From Paenimyroides marinum (GTDB lineage Bacteria > Bacteroidota > Bacteroidia > Flavobacteriales > Flavobacteriaceae), in NCBI RefSeq assembly GCF_900108395.1, contig NZ_FNXE01000011.1, positions 1-64,000 on the forward strand: a stretch of DNA of 64,000 nt, written 5' to 3'. Positions within the stretch are counted from its first letter, which is position 1. Each line of letters begins with the position of its first letter. A model generated the notes under the pieces. That model worked only from the letters and a program-made list of their open reading frames with translations, made no database searches and was not told where the DNA came from. The position numbers and the translations under genes were made by a program. Positions 8,647 to 17,750 of this stretch are shown here, piece after piece.

Positions 8647-10932
8647 ATGAAAGTCACCAAACCAATAAAAATTCTTGGCATGATTGCTGTGGGTGCATTA
8701 CTGCTGGCTGTCATTGCAAATGTTGCCATTAATCTGATTATTACTAATCAACTGCCAAAAATCATTGAATCTAAGAATGATACTGCTTACGATTTGGTGT
8801 ATAAAGACATTAACTTTTCTATTTTCAGCAACAGCCTGTCGGTTGAACATGCGGAGTTAAAACCTAAGAAAAATGCCAGTATTAAAAAGGATATTGATTT
8901 TTTTGGTAAAGTGGACCGCATCAGCGTTACTGGGGTAAATTTTTACGAGCTTATTAAAAATAAAAACCTGAAAGCTTTTACCATTTCGGTTATCGGTGCT
9001 GATTTAACAGTACTGAAACCGGCGATTCGCGACACACTTCCAAGTGAGTCAAAACTGACATCGATTATTGATATTGATAAAATCAGTGTGCAGAATACCC
9101 ATTTAACAATGATGAATGCCACAAACGATTCTCTTTTGCACGAAATCTATAATTTTAACGCGGAAATAAACGGAATTCACATGGGAAAATACACCGCCAA
9201 AAAAGATATTCCGTTTACGTATACCGATTATAAATTTAAAATTGATTCTGTTTACAGCGTACTCAACGATTTGCAGATTGCCAAAACCGGGACCATTGCC
9301 ATTGATAAAGAAAATGTTTCGATTGATCGTTTTAGAATGCTGCCCTATAAATCTTCAAAAGAATTCAAAGACAATCCAACCGAAGCAACCACGAGATTAT
9401 TGGTCGAAGTGCCTAAACTTAGCTTAAAAAATACCGATTGGGGCTATGAAAATACCAATTTATTTGTGAATGTCGGCAGCATTTCTATTGATTCCATTAA
9501 CGTAAGGATTTTAGATCAGAAAAATCAGACAGTTGTTCAGCAAGCCAAAAAAGATGCCGAAAACAGGGTTCAGCCGCTCATTCCGTTTAGATTGGATATC
9601 GAAGAATTAAACATCAAAAAATCATCGTTTAATTCATTGGGTATTTTAGAGGTGAATAATGTGAATATCAACATAAAAAAGATTTCAAACCGTATCAATG
9701 AGCAATTGTCAATTGCTGAATTTCAGTTAAATAACCCCGTATTTATTCATATTCCCAAAGATAAATCCCGTAAGAAAAAAAATCATTCAAATACCCTAAA
9801 CGACCTTATTTTAATAGATAAAGTATTGGTTAACAAGGCACAATATTTTTTAAAAGATCCATCGGGCAAACACAATAAATTAACGGTAAACGACTTTAAT
9901 TTAACTTTAAGCGATATTCGTGTAGACGATAAAACGGTAATAGAGAAAATTCCTTTTACCTATAAAAATCCACAGCTTTCAACAGGTAAAGTCCGTTTTG
10001 ATTCGGGGAAAACGTATGTTATTTCATCTGCAGGAATGGTTTTAAACGAAAGCAACGCAACGGTTAAAGATTTTAAAATGACACCGAAAATTTCGCGCAA
10101 ACAACACGCTGCAAGCTTAAAGTATGCCCAGGATTATTACGATCTAAAAGCAAATACCATTCAGTTTAATAATTATCAGTGGGGATTTGATAAGCAGGAA
10201 GAATTCTACATAAAATTTAAAGAATTGGTTTTAAATGCTATGGATGCAAAAATTTACCGCGACATCACTGTTCCGCTTAATCCAAAAGAAAATCATTTGT
10301 ACAGTTACCGTTTGCGTCATGTAACATTTCCGTTTGAAGTAGAAACCTTAAAAGTAAAAAATTCTAAATTGTCTTACGAAGAAGATTCTGCCACGAGTAC
10401 TGACCCCGGTAAACTGACTTTTTCAAATTTCAATTTAACGGCATCAAATCTTTACAGTGGATACAAACGATCATCCGGACCAAAAACCCAGATTTTTGTC
10501 CGCACAAAATTTATGGGTCAGGGCGATTTGGTTGCAAGCTGGCAGTTTAATATTATGGATACGGCAGAGAAATTCAATATTAACGGAAATCTGAAAAATT
10601 TTCCGGCACCGGCAATGAATCCCTTTTTAAAACCATATCTCAATGTAAAAGCAGACGGAGAAATTGATCAGATGTCTTTTAATTTCAGTGGAAATAACGA
10701 CCGTGCAACAGGCGACTATGCCATGAATTTCAAAAATCTGAAAATGACGTTGTTCAACAAAGAAAATAAAGAAAGAAAATTTTTAACTACCGCTGCTAAT
10801 ATAGTAGTACGAACAGATACCGATGGCTTTAAAAAAGCAGAAATAAAGCCGGTAGAACGCACCAAACAAAAATCGTTTTTTAATTTTTTATGGTTGTGCA
10901 TTATGCAAGGGTTAAAACAAACGGTTATTTAA
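8647..10932 (+). CDS. AsmA-like envelope protein
   Basis: A 761-residue protein with one N-terminal membrane anchor (about residues 8-34: IKILGMIAVGALLLAVIANV) followed by a long, beta-strand-rich periplasmic region with repeated alternation of short hydrophobic strands and N/D turns, as in AsmA/TamB/DUF748 proteins, which form long grooves carrying lipids between membranes. LTFSNFNLTASNLYSG and the C-terminal FKNLKMTLFNKENKERKF fit that architecture. No enzyme motif is seen. The C-terminus ends soon after a basic/hydrophobic stretch (FFNFLWLCIMQGLKQ), which is typical for this size class. Family assignment is by architecture, so moderate confidence. Confidence 0.65.
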   Translation: MKVTKPIKILGMIAVGALLLAVIANVAINLIITNQLPKIIESKNDTAYDLVYKDINFSIFSNSLSVEHAELKPKKNASIKKDIDFFGKVDRISVTGVNFYELIKNKNLKAFTISVIGADLTVLKPAIRDTLPSESKLTSIIDIDKISVQNTHLTMMNATNDSLLHEIYNFNAEINGIHMGKYTAKKDIPFTYTDYKFKIDSVYSVLNDLQIAKTGTIAIDKENVSIDRFRMLPYKSSKEFKDNPTEATTRLLVEVPKLSLKNTDWGYENTNLFVNVGSISIDSINVRILDQKNQTVVQQAKKDAENRVQPLIPFRLDIEELNIKKSSFNSLGILEVNNVNINIKKISNRINEQLSIAEFQLNNPVFIHIPKDKSRKKKNHSNTLNDLILIDKVLVNKAQYFLKDPSGKHNKLTVNDFNLTLSDIRVDDKTVIEKIPFTYKNPQLSTGKVRFDSGKTYVISSAGMVLNESNATVKDFKMTPKISRKQHAASLKYAQDYYDLKANTIQFNNYQWGFDKQEEFYIKFKELVLNAMDAKIYRDITVPLNPKENHLYSYRLRHVTFPFEVETLKVKNSKLSYEEDSATSTDPGKLTFSNFNLTASNLYSGYKRSSGPKTQIFVRTKFMGQGDLVASWQFNIMDTAEKFNINGNLKNFPAPAMNPFLKPYLNVKADGEIDQMSFNFSGNNDRATGDYAMNFKNLKMTLFNKENKERKFLTTAANIVVRTDTDGFKKAEIKPVERTKQKSFFNFLWLCIMQGLKQTVI

Positions 10933-10943
10933 AAATGTCTTAG

Positions 10944-10951
10944 TACCTTTG
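10944..10951 (+). promoter_or_regulatory. -7 promoter element TACCTTTG for the SDR gene
   Basis: TAnnTTTG match 18 bases before the ATG at 10970. It starts 12 bases after the AsmA-like stop codon, so the SDR probably has its own promoter. Confidence 0.55.
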
Positions 10952-10969
10952 TAAAAACATTCGTAAAAA

Positions 10970-11719
10970 ATGAAAACAATTGTAATTACCGGTGCCAGTT
11001 CAGGAATTGGTTATGCAACCGCAAAAGCTTTGGCTAAGGATAACAGATTGATTCTTTGTGGCAGAAGGTTAGAAAGACTTCAGCAATTACAAAACGAATT
11101 GAAAGAAACTCCTTGTTTATTGTTAACGTTTGATGTATCAAAGAAAGAAGAAGTTTTTAAAGCATTTGATTCGATCCCAGTAGCATGGAAAAATATAGAT
11201 GTTTTAATCAACAATGCTGGAAACGCACATGGATTGGCACGTTTTCAAGACGCCGATTTAGCTGATTTAGATGCAATGATTGATAGTAACGTAAAAGGAT
11301 TGATTTATGTGACCAAAGCGTGCCTTCCGTATTTGCAACAATCACAAAACGCGCATATTGTAAATTTATCTTCTATTGCCGGAAAACAAGCATATACGAA
11401 CGGCACTACTTATTGTGCATCAAAATGGGCGGTTGAAGCACTGACCAAAGGCATGCGGTTAGATTTTTTACCATTGGGCATTAAAGTAACATCTATTGCA
11501 CCCGGAGCCGTAGAAACTGAATTTTCATTGATACGATTTAAAGGCGATACAGAAAAAGCCAATAATGTTTACAGAGGTTTTGAACCTTTACAGGCAGAAG
11601 ATATTGCCGAAAGCATTGCTTTTACAATCAATCAGCCTAAACACGTGCAATTGGCAGATATTACGATTTTGCCTAAAACACAAGCCGATGCAACAACCAT
11701 TTTGCGGAATAATTCTTAG
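10970..11719 (+). CDS. Short-chain dehydrogenase/reductase (SDR, YdfG-like)
   Basis: A 249-residue classical SDR with a Rossmann fold. The cofactor motif is TGASSGIG (residues 7-14), NNAG lies in the middle strand, and the catalytic Ser-Tyr-Lys set is visible as NLSSIAGK...TYCASKWAVEAL. CGRRLERL after the second strand places basic residues where NADPH-specific members bind the 2'-phosphate. PGAVETEF is the usual post-catalytic loop. It resembles 3-hydroxy acid (serine/allo-threonine) dehydrogenase YdfG, but SDR substrates cannot be assigned safely from sequence. The gene ends convergent with the next one, sharing the four bases TTAG between the two stop codons. Confidence 0.9.
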   Translation: MKTIVITGASSGIGYATAKALAKDNRLILCGRRLERLQQLQNELKETPCLLLTFDVSKKEEVFKAFDSIPVAWKNIDVLINNAGNAHGLARFQDADLADLDAMIDSNVKGLIYVTKACLPYLQQSQNAHIVNLSSIAGKQAYTNGTTYCASKWAVEALTKGMRLDFLPLGIKVTSIAPGAVETEFSLIRFKGDTEKANNVYRGFEPLQAEDIAESIAFTINQPKHVQLADITILPKTQADATTILRNNS

Positions 11720-12579
11720 TTGGTACTGTTTTTACGTTGTATGGTGTAGTTAAATTTTAAAACAGTTTGCTTCCATAAAGTTAAAGTTTGTTCTGCATAA
11801 ATGATATCCTTTTCTTCGTTAATGATCAACCGGTCGCGGAAAGAAGCTATGAATTTTGTCCAATGAACATTTTTGGCATCTTTAAGGAGAAAGTAAAATC
11901 CGGGATCACCTATTTTTTTGCCTGATGATTCAAGAATAAGCGCACCGTCTTTCCCTATTTTTGGAATCATGATAACGGTAGCATTGCCTTGGGGTAAAGG
12001 AAAAATTACTTTGATACAGCTTTTACCCGAAGGTAATTTACAGGTTCCGTAAATACCCGAGTACATTATTTTATTTTCTGAAGTCCGTAACCATATCGTG
12101 TATTTTATTTTATGAGTTTTTGAGTCGGACAGAGTTACGATTTCGCTTTTTAATGGTTTTATGTTTTGGTTGGCTTTAAGCGGAACATTTAACTGATTGA
12201 TCCGATCACTAAAAAAACTGTTCAGCAAAAGACCAAAGAATTTAAAAAAAGGATTCCATTTGACAGTAAGACTTAGATTATATTCTGATGTATTCTCATA
12301 GAAATCAATCACTTTTTTTGATAATTTCTCCAGATCGGTTTCCGCAAAGTTGAATAAGCCTATTGATTCTAAAATTCCTTGTGATGATGCATTTCTTTGA
12401 ATAGTTAACTGTTCTTTTTCAGCTAATTGACAGATTAAATCCTCTCCAAAGGCATTAATGGTTCCAAATGGACCAATAAGCCAGGGAAAATCCTTTGGCT
12501 CAATTTTTTTTCCTCTGATGATAACCCATTGTTGGGTAAACCAGTCCTGAAATTTTTGTAAGGGATAAGCTACTGCCAT
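11716..12579 (-). CDS. Uncharacterised protein paired with a CrtA-like gene
   Basis: 287 residues, no signal peptide and no clear membrane helix. I do not recognise a named family. Visible features are an N-terminal stretch rich in aromatic residues, a hydrophobic core segment FFKFFGLLLNSFFSDRINQL (about 130-150), an I-x-Y-T-x-W strand region, then a glycine-rich part with PSGKSCIKVIFPLPQGNATV and KIGDPGFYFLL. The pattern suggests a compact beta-rich domain that could bind a lipid or other hydrophobic ligand, but this is only an impression. It starts four bases after the CrtA-like gene and must be co-transcribed with it. Confidence 0.6.
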   Translation of the reverse strand: MAVAYPLQKFQDWFTQQWVIIRGKKIEPKDFPWLIGPFGTINAFGEDLICQLAEKEQLTIQRNASSQGILESIGLFNFAETDLEKLSKKVIDFYENTSEYNLSLTVKWNPFFKFFGLLLNSFFSDRINQLNVPLKANQNIKPLKSEIVTLSDSKTHKIKYTIWLRTSENKIMYSGIYGTCKLPSGKSCIKVIFPLPQGNATVIMIPKIGKDGALILESSGKKIGDPGFYFLLKDAKNVHWTKFIASFRDRLIINEEKDIIYAEQTLTLWKQTVLKFNYTIQRKNSTN

Positions 12580-12583
12580 TTTT

Positions 12584-13276
12584 CTAACTTATATAGGTTT
12601 TTCCGTTCCATTTACCAAATTCAGAAACAGGTTTAAATCTTAAAGTAGTAAATTCAAAATGAAAATCTTTCCGTTCTCTTTCATTCATTGCGTTGATATG
12701 TCTTTTAGGGTTTGGCACCGCACTGTGCCCATAAACCATAGCTGTCATTTCTTTTTGTGATTTCCAGATAGAAAAAGTAGAAACTGTTCTGGGTAATCTT
12801 ATTGAAGCAGATGACAGAATAGTTCCGGGATGATCTCGAACTAATTTTTCAACCGGTTTACCCCAATAGATAAACCGGGGAATTTCAAAGAATTTCATAC
12901 GTGCAATGGTTACAGCAACAACCGGCATATTAGATGGATTTTCTTCTAATAATTCACCGTTAATTTTAAATCCACTGATTTTCCCCCACGGTCTTGTCAA
13001 TAATAACCGGATGTACCATCCTTTTGCCAAAACTTTTCCAAACGTATTACTTTTGAGAAATTCATCTATGGCATTCTCGTTTTCCCATTGAGCAAAAACG
13101 GCAATTTGTCTGATCAATATTCTTGAAGGCGATAGGATAGAAGCACCCAATGTCATGGAATTCATATATTCTATATGTACCAAACCGTCAATATTTTTTG
13201 ATTTCGACGAAAACAAAATCATTTTTAAAGAAGTAAAAACAGAAACTTTAACCAAATGATAAGTAAATATACTCAT
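12584..13276 (-). CDS. CrtA-like protein (spheroidene monooxygenase family)
   Basis: A 230-residue protein. The pattern AVTIARMKFFEIPRFIYWGKPVE, a following GT-L-S-S-A strand region, TVSTFSIWKSQKEMTAMVYG, and the C-terminal DFHFEFTTLRFKPVSEFGKW matches what I recall of the spheroidene monooxygenase (CrtA)-related family, dimeric alpha/beta-barrel haem proteins that in phototrophs oxidise carotenoids and are widespread as uncharacterised homologues elsewhere. QIAVFAQWENENAIDEFL looks like the first barrel repeat. ATG 13276 is preferred: an in-frame TTG at 13297 sits against the TATTTTTG promoter box. No other carotenoid genes are visible here, so carotenoid oxygenation is not implied. Confidence 0.65.
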   Translation of the reverse strand: MSIFTYHLVKVSVFTSLKMILFSSKSKNIDGLVHIEYMNSMTLGASILSPSRILIRQIAVFAQWENENAIDEFLKSNTFGKVLAKGWYIRLLLTRPWGKISGFKINGELLEENPSNMPVVAVTIARMKFFEIPRFIYWGKPVEKLVRDHPGTILSSASIRLPRTVSTFSIWKSQKEMTAMVYGHSAVPNPKRHINAMNERERKDFHFEFTTLRFKPVSEFGKWNGKTYIS

Positions 13277-13299
13277 AGAATTATAAAAAATATCCAATT

Positions 13300-13307
13300 C
13301 AAAAATA
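13300..13307 (-). promoter_or_regulatory. -7 promoter element TATTTTTG for the CrtA-like unit
   Basis: Minus-strand TAnnTTTG match 23 bases before the ATG at 13276; rules out the upstream TTG as start. Confidence 0.5.
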
Positions 13308-13389
13308 AAGAAAATATGAATGTTATTTTTTTAAAACCATAATAGTTTAAATATTTCCCCATTCCATTGCAAAACATTCTTTTTAAATG

Positions 13390-13397
13390 TAAATTTG
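13390..13397 (+). promoter_or_regulatory. -7 promoter element TAAATTTG for the purM-like gene
   Basis: TAAATTTG with an upstream TTG (13367-13369) at 20-base spacing, a good match to the full consensus. It overlaps the TTG at 13395. Confidence 0.65.
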
Positions 13398-13418
13398 CAC
13401 AACAATACAACAATAAGT

Positions 13419-14603
13419 ATGAGTTCAGATAACAGTACAAACCGTTATGCACAACGTGGGGTATCTGCCCAAAAAGAAGATGTGCACAACGCTATTAAAA
13501 ACATCGATAAAGGATTATTTCCTAAAGCTTTCTGTAAAATAGTTCCTGATTATTTAACAAATAATGAAGATTATTGTTTGATTATGCACGCCGACGGGGC
13601 AGGCACTAAATCATCATTAGCTTATTTGTATTGGAAAGAAACCGGTGATTTATCTGTTTGGAAAGGTATCGCACAAGATGCCCTGATTATGAATATCGAC
13701 GATTTGTTGTGTGTGGGTGCTACTGACAACATCATGCTTTCATCAACTATTGGAAGAAATAAAAACCTGGTTCCCGGCGAAGTAATCTCAGCAATTATCA
13801 ACGGAACGGAAGAATTAATCAATGAATTGAAAAAATTCGGGGTTACCATTCACTCTACGGGGGGCGAAACAGCCGATGTAGGTGATGTAGTTCGTACCAT
13901 TATTGTTGATTCTACCGTAACAGCACGTATGAAACGCAGCGATGTAATTGACAATGCCAATATTAAAGCAGGTGATGTAATCGTAGGTTTAGAATCATTT
14001 GGTCAGGCAACTTACGAAAGCGAGTACAACGGCGGAATGGGAAGCAACGGCTTAACATCTGCACGCCACGATGTTTTTGCACATTATTTAGCTGAAAATT
14101 ATCCCGAAAGTTTTGATCCGTCTGTTCCAAAAGAATTGATTTATTCGGGCGGTAAAAAATTAACCGATGAAGTAGAAGGGTCGCCAGTAAACGCAGGTAA
14201 ATTAGTGTTATCTCCCACACGAACGTACGCACCAATCATTAAAGCTATTTTATCAAAATACACCTCTGAAAAAGTACACGGAATGGTACATTGCTCAGGC
14301 GGTGCACAAACAAAAATATTGCATTTTGTTGACAACGTTCATGTGATAAAAGATAATTTATTTGAAGTTCCTCCGTTATTTAAACTGATACAGGAGCAAT
14401 CGCAAACCGGTTGGAAAGAAATGTATCAGGTGTTTAACTGCGGTCACAGAATGGAATTATACGTGAATCCAGAAATTGCTGAAGACATTATTGCTATTTC
14501 AAAATCGTTCAACGTAAATGCACAAATTGTTGGAAGGGTAGAAGCTTCTAACAGCAAAAAATTAACCATTAATTCAGTTTACGGAACTTTTGAATACGAA
14601 TAA
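13419..14603 (+). CDS. purM: AIR synthase (phosphoribosylformylglycinamidine cyclo-ligase), Bacteroidota long form
   Basis: A 394-residue member of the PurM superfamily, which closes the imidazole ring in purine synthesis using ATP. The glycine-rich HADGAGTKSSLAYLYW corresponds to the PurM G-x-G-T-K motif, NIDDLLCVGATDNIML to the V-N-D-L-x-x-x-G-A region, and HSTGGETADVGDVVRT to G-G-E-T-A. It is about 50 residues longer than the E. coli enzyme; this long form is what Bacteroidota carry. No other pur gene is nearby, so the assignment rests on the protein. ATG 13419 is chosen over the TTG at 13395, which lies in the promoter. The next gene overlaps its end. Confidence 0.85.
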   Translation: MSSDNSTNRYAQRGVSAQKEDVHNAIKNIDKGLFPKAFCKIVPDYLTNNEDYCLIMHADGAGTKSSLAYLYWKETGDLSVWKGIAQDALIMNIDDLLCVGATDNIMLSSTIGRNKNLVPGEVISAIINGTEELINELKKFGVTIHSTGGETADVGDVVRTIIVDSTVTARMKRSDVIDNANIKAGDVIVGLESFGQATYESEYNGGMGSNGLTSARHDVFAHYLAENYPESFDPSVPKELIYSGGKKLTDEVEGSPVNAGKLVLSPTRTYAPIIKAILSKYTSEKVHGMVHCSGGAQTKILHFVDNVHVIKDNLFEVPPLFKLIQEQSQTGWKEMYQVFNCGHRMELYVNPEIAEDIIAISKSFNVNAQIVGRVEASNSKKLTINSVYGTFEYE

Positions 14604-15018
14604 AGTCAGATTAATGGCAATTGATTACGGCGGAAAACGTACCGGAATTGCCGTAACTGATGAAATGCAAATCATTGCATCGGGCTTAACAACTGTTGAA
14701 ACAAAGACTATTTTTTCGTTTCTTGAAAACTATTTTAAAACCGAAAAAGTATCTAAAATCATTGTTGGCGAACCCAAACGGTTAAATAACGAGGCATCGT
14801 CAATTGGTGCCGAAATAAATAAGTTCGTTGAGAAATTAGCTGGCTTGTATCCGCAAATAGAAATTATAAGAATGGATGAACGCTTTACCTCTAAAATTGC
14901 CTTTCAAACAATGATTGATAGCGGATTGAAGAAAAAGCAAAGACAAAACAAGGCGTTAATTGATGAAATTGCAGCCACCATTTTATTGCAGGATTATATG
15001 AGCAGCAATCGGTTTTAA
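14590..15018 (+). CDS. ruvX: Putative pre-16S rRNA nuclease / Holliday junction resolvase, RuvX (YqgF) family
   Basis: About 140 residues, RNase H-like fold. The first acidic residue is in MAIDYGGKRTGIAVTD, the second in the strand KIIVGEPKRLNN, then IIRMDERFTSKIAF and a final acidic ALIDEIAATILLQDY. YqgF matures 16S rRNA 5' ends in E. coli and has been proposed to resolve Holliday junctions. The start is uncertain: ATG 14614 begins directly at the AIDYG strand, while a TTG at 14590, overlapping the purM stop by 14 bases, supplies the residues (VRL) that usually complete that strand. I give the longer form. It follows purM with translational overlap. Confidence 0.85.
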   Translation: MNTNKVRLMAIDYGGKRTGIAVTDEMQIIASGLTTVETKTIFSFLENYFKTEKVSKIIVGEPKRLNNEASSIGAEINKFVEKLAGLYPQIEIIRMDERFTSKIAFQTMIDSGLKKKQRQNKALIDEIAATILLQDYMSSNRF

Positions 15019-15057
15019 AGAAAATATAACAGAAGTTTAAAATAAGATCATTTTAAA

Positions 15058-16548
15058 ATGTCAACAAACAAAAATACAGAAAGCGATGTAGTATTAATTG
15101 GAGCTGGAATTATGAGTGCTACACTTGGATTGTTGTTAAAAGAACTGAATCCAAAGACAACCATTCAAATTTTAGAGCGACTAAGCAGTGCTGCCGAAGA
15201 AAGTTCAGATGCAATGAACAATGCCGGAACAGGGCATTCCGCTTTTTGTGAATTAAATTATACCCCGGAAAAAAACGGAATAATCGATACCACCAAAGCA
15301 TTGAATATTTGCGAACAGTTTGAAGAATCAAGACAGTTTTGGTCGTATTTGGTAAACAAAAACATCATCCAGTCTCCAAAATCATTTGTGAATACTGTAC
15401 CACATATGAGTTTTGTTTGGGGCGATAACAACGTTGATTTCCTTAAAAAAAGACACGAAGCTTTAAAAAAACATCCGTTGTTTGAAGCTATGGAATTTAG
15501 CGAAGATCGTGAAGTAATTAAAAAATGGGCACCTTTGATTATGGAAGGCCGCGATTATAAAGAAAAAATTGCCGCAACACATATGAATTTGGGTACCGAT
15601 GTTAATTTTGGGGAATTGACCCGACAAATGATTAAACATCAGGTAAGCCAAAACGGTGTAACGGTTTCTTTTAATACCGAAGTTTACAATTTAAAACGCA
15701 CACAAGACAACCGTTGGACAATCTTTATCAAAGATTTAAAAACAGGCGAAAAACGTACCATTACTACCAAATTTGTATTTATTGGCGCAGGCGGAGCATC
15801 TATTTTATTGTTAGAAAAATCGGGCATTCCTGAAGGGAAATCTTATGGAGGATTTCCGGTATCAGGACAATGGCTGGTTTGTGAAGATGAAAAACTTGCC
15901 GAACAACATTTTGCAAAAGTTTACGGATTGACATCGGTTGGTGCACCGCCAATGTCGGTTCCGCATTTAGATACACGTTATGTAAATGGTAAAAGATCGT
16001 TGTTATTTGGACCTTATGCTGGGTTTTCGACCAAATTCTTGAAAACAGGATCTTATTGGGACTTGTTTAAATCAATATCTACCGGAAACATTGGAACAAT
16101 GGTTGGTGCCGGATTGGATAATTTAGATCTAACCAAATATCTGATTTCTGAAGTAATGGCATCAGAAAACAAAAAAGTTGAAGCTTTAAAAAGTTACTTC
16201 CCGAATGCTAAAAAAGAAGATTGGCGACTGGAAATAGCAGGTCAGCGTGTACAAACAATGAAACGCAATAAAGAAGGCAAACCCGAACTGGCTTTTGGTA
16301 CCGAAGTGGTAAATGCTGCCGATGGAAGTTTGGCGGTATTGTTAGGAGCTTCTCCGGGGGCATCAACAACAGTAAACATTATGTTGAAATTAATTGCAAA
16401 ATGTTTCCCTAATGAGTATAAATCACCAGAATGGCAGGCAAAATTCAAAGAAATGATTCCTTCTTTTGGATTAAAATTAAACGATCATCCAGAATTATTA
16501 AAAGAATTAAGAGCAGAAACTTCTAAAACATTAGAATTAAAATATTAA
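15058..16548 (+). CDS. mqo: Malate:quinone oxidoreductase
   Basis: A 496-residue FAD-dependent membrane-associated enzyme that oxidises malate to oxaloacetate and reduces quinone, replacing or supplementing the NAD-linked enzyme of the TCA cycle. The N-terminal VVLIGAGIMSATLGLLLKEL is the FAD-binding fold, followed by the Mqo-specific NNAGTGHSAFCELNYTP and later SVPHLDTRYVNGKRSLLFGPY. AGQRVQTMKR and the end-of-fold LLGASPGASTTVNIM are also family landmarks. Length is normal. It is 39 bases after ruvX, without a clear promoter, and ends at a terminator. Confidence 0.95.
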   Translation: MSTNKNTESDVVLIGAGIMSATLGLLLKELNPKTTIQILERLSSAAEESSDAMNNAGTGHSAFCELNYTPEKNGIIDTTKALNICEQFEESRQFWSYLVNKNIIQSPKSFVNTVPHMSFVWGDNNVDFLKKRHEALKKHPLFEAMEFSEDREVIKKWAPLIMEGRDYKEKIAATHMNLGTDVNFGELTRQMIKHQVSQNGVTVSFNTEVYNLKRTQDNRWTIFIKDLKTGEKRTITTKFVFIGAGGASILLLEKSGIPEGKSYGGFPVSGQWLVCEDEKLAEQHFAKVYGLTSVGAPPMSVPHLDTRYVNGKRSLLFGPYAGFSTKFLKTGSYWDLFKSISTGNIGTMVGAGLDNLDLTKYLISEVMASENKKVEALKSYFPNAKKEDWRLEIAGQRVQTMKRNKEGKPELAFGTEVVNAADGSLAVLLGASPGASTTVNIMLKLIAKCFPNEYKSPEWQAKFKEMIPSFGLKLNDHPELLKELRAETSKTLELKY

Positions 16549-16552
16549 AGAA

Positions 16553-16586
16553 AACGATCGATTTAATTATCGGTCGTTATTTTTTT
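16553..16586 (+). terminator. Intrinsic terminator after mqo
   Basis: 10-bp stem AACGATCGAT (16553-16562) / ATCGGTCGTT (16569-16578) with one wobble pair, loop TTAATT and a T7 tract. It overlaps the end of the convergent methyltransferase gene. Confidence 0.8.
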
Positions 16587-17741
16587 ACAAACTACCACAA
16601 TTTTATCATTATTTAAATCAGTAGTAAAAAAAACGTACAAATCGCCACCATCTTTAATTTTATGTTTTTTACGGATTTCTTCTACTTTTAAAGGAAAATT
16701 CCGGGTTGTGATATTACACTTTGTGTTTTCTAAAAACTTAATGTCTTTTTTATTGTAAGGAATAATTTGTTCTATTTTAAAAGATCTTCCTGGAAAATCA
16801 ATCAATTTGTTCGATGTGTATAAATGTGAATGTTTGTGCAATTTACTTACATTGAATTTTGTGGCAATACTGTTGTAAACCCCCAATTTAAGATAACTGC
16901 TGAATGGTTCATAAAGATAATTTAACGGAAGTGATAACTGCGAATCTACAATAACATTTAAAGGAAAAGCATCTTGATGAATGGTTCCATCATTTGAAAT
17001 ATTGACGGCAATAAGTTCCGACTGATCTATAAACCCTTTTTGTTGAACAATTAAAAGCTCTTTAACTTCGTTTTGTAAACCAATGGCGTAAATGGTTTTA
17101 ACGTTACTTAATTCGTTTAAAATTGATGAAATATCAAGCAACGGAGCTACTTTAATTAAAATATTTTTAGATTTTTCAAAAAGAAATTCCTGTAGTTCAA
17201 CTACGTTTGGAGTGCAATCTTTCAATAAAAAAACTTTTGATTTTTTATCATCTCTTCGGGCAGGATCAATGTAAATCCAATCATATTTTTCAGTCGATTT
17301 TTCAAGATATGAAATACTGTCGCCTGAAATAGTTTCAATATTATCTACATTCAACACCTTAAAATTATGTTGAACAATTGCCGATAAATCTTCTTGAAAT
17401 TCACAATGAACAACTTTTTTAAATCGCTTTGCAAAGTAATAATCATCAACTCCAAAACCACCAGTCAAGTCGATTATTTTTTCTCCCGAAATTAATTCGC
17501 TTTTAAACTTTGCCAAGGTTTCTGATGACGTTTGTTCGATAGATAATGTACTTGGAAAAATAACATTGTCATTTGCAAACCAAGTCGGTAATTTCTTTTC
17601 AGCTTTCTGTTTTGCCTGAATCTGATTTAAAATCCAAGTCCATTCATAGTCAACAAACGGATTTTTTTTTAAAGCCAAAATATTAATGTTTTGCTTTAAG
17701 TTATTGTTTATAAATTGTTTTAAATCAGATGATAATATCAT
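16563..17741 (-). CDS. Class I SAM-dependent methyltransferase with THUMP-like C-terminus
   Basis: A 392-residue protein. Motif I of a class I methyltransferase is IIDLTGGFGVDDYYFAKRF (about residues 89-107), with the acidic residue after strand 2 in KVVHCEFQED, and motif IV is DWIYIDPARRDDKKSK; the DPxR/DPPY type is usual for nucleic-acid N-methyltransferases. The C-terminal portion (after about 290) with YNKKDIKFLENTKCNITTRNFPL resembles the THUMP-like domain seen in Bacteroidota relatives. An RNA substrate is likely but unproven. It is the last gene of a leftward unit with tsaD and rsmE, both RNA-modification genes, which supports an RNA target. Confidence 0.8.
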   Translation of the reverse strand: MILSSDLKQFINNNLKQNINILALKKNPFVDYEWTWILNQIQAKQKAEKKLPTWFANDNVIFPSTLSIEQTSSETLAKFKSELISGEKIIDLTGGFGVDDYYFAKRFKKVVHCEFQEDLSAIVQHNFKVLNVDNIETISGDSISYLEKSTEKYDWIYIDPARRDDKKSKVFLLKDCTPNVVELQEFLFEKSKNILIKVAPLLDISSILNELSNVKTIYAIGLQNEVKELLIVQQKGFIDQSELIAVNISNDGTIHQDAFPLNVIVDSQLSLPLNYLYEPFSSYLKLGVYNSIATKFNVSKLHKHSHLYTSNKLIDFPGRSFKIEQIIPYNKKDIKFLENTKCNITTRNFPLKVEEIRKKHKIKDGGDLYVFFTTDLNNDKIVVVCKKITTDN

Positions 17742-17750
17742 AATTTAAAA

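Noticed and set aside
13419..14603. Novel PurM-like enzyme because of its extra length
   Set aside because: All Bacteroidota PurM-type proteins I recall share this long form and motif order, so it is the ordinary enzyme of the group.
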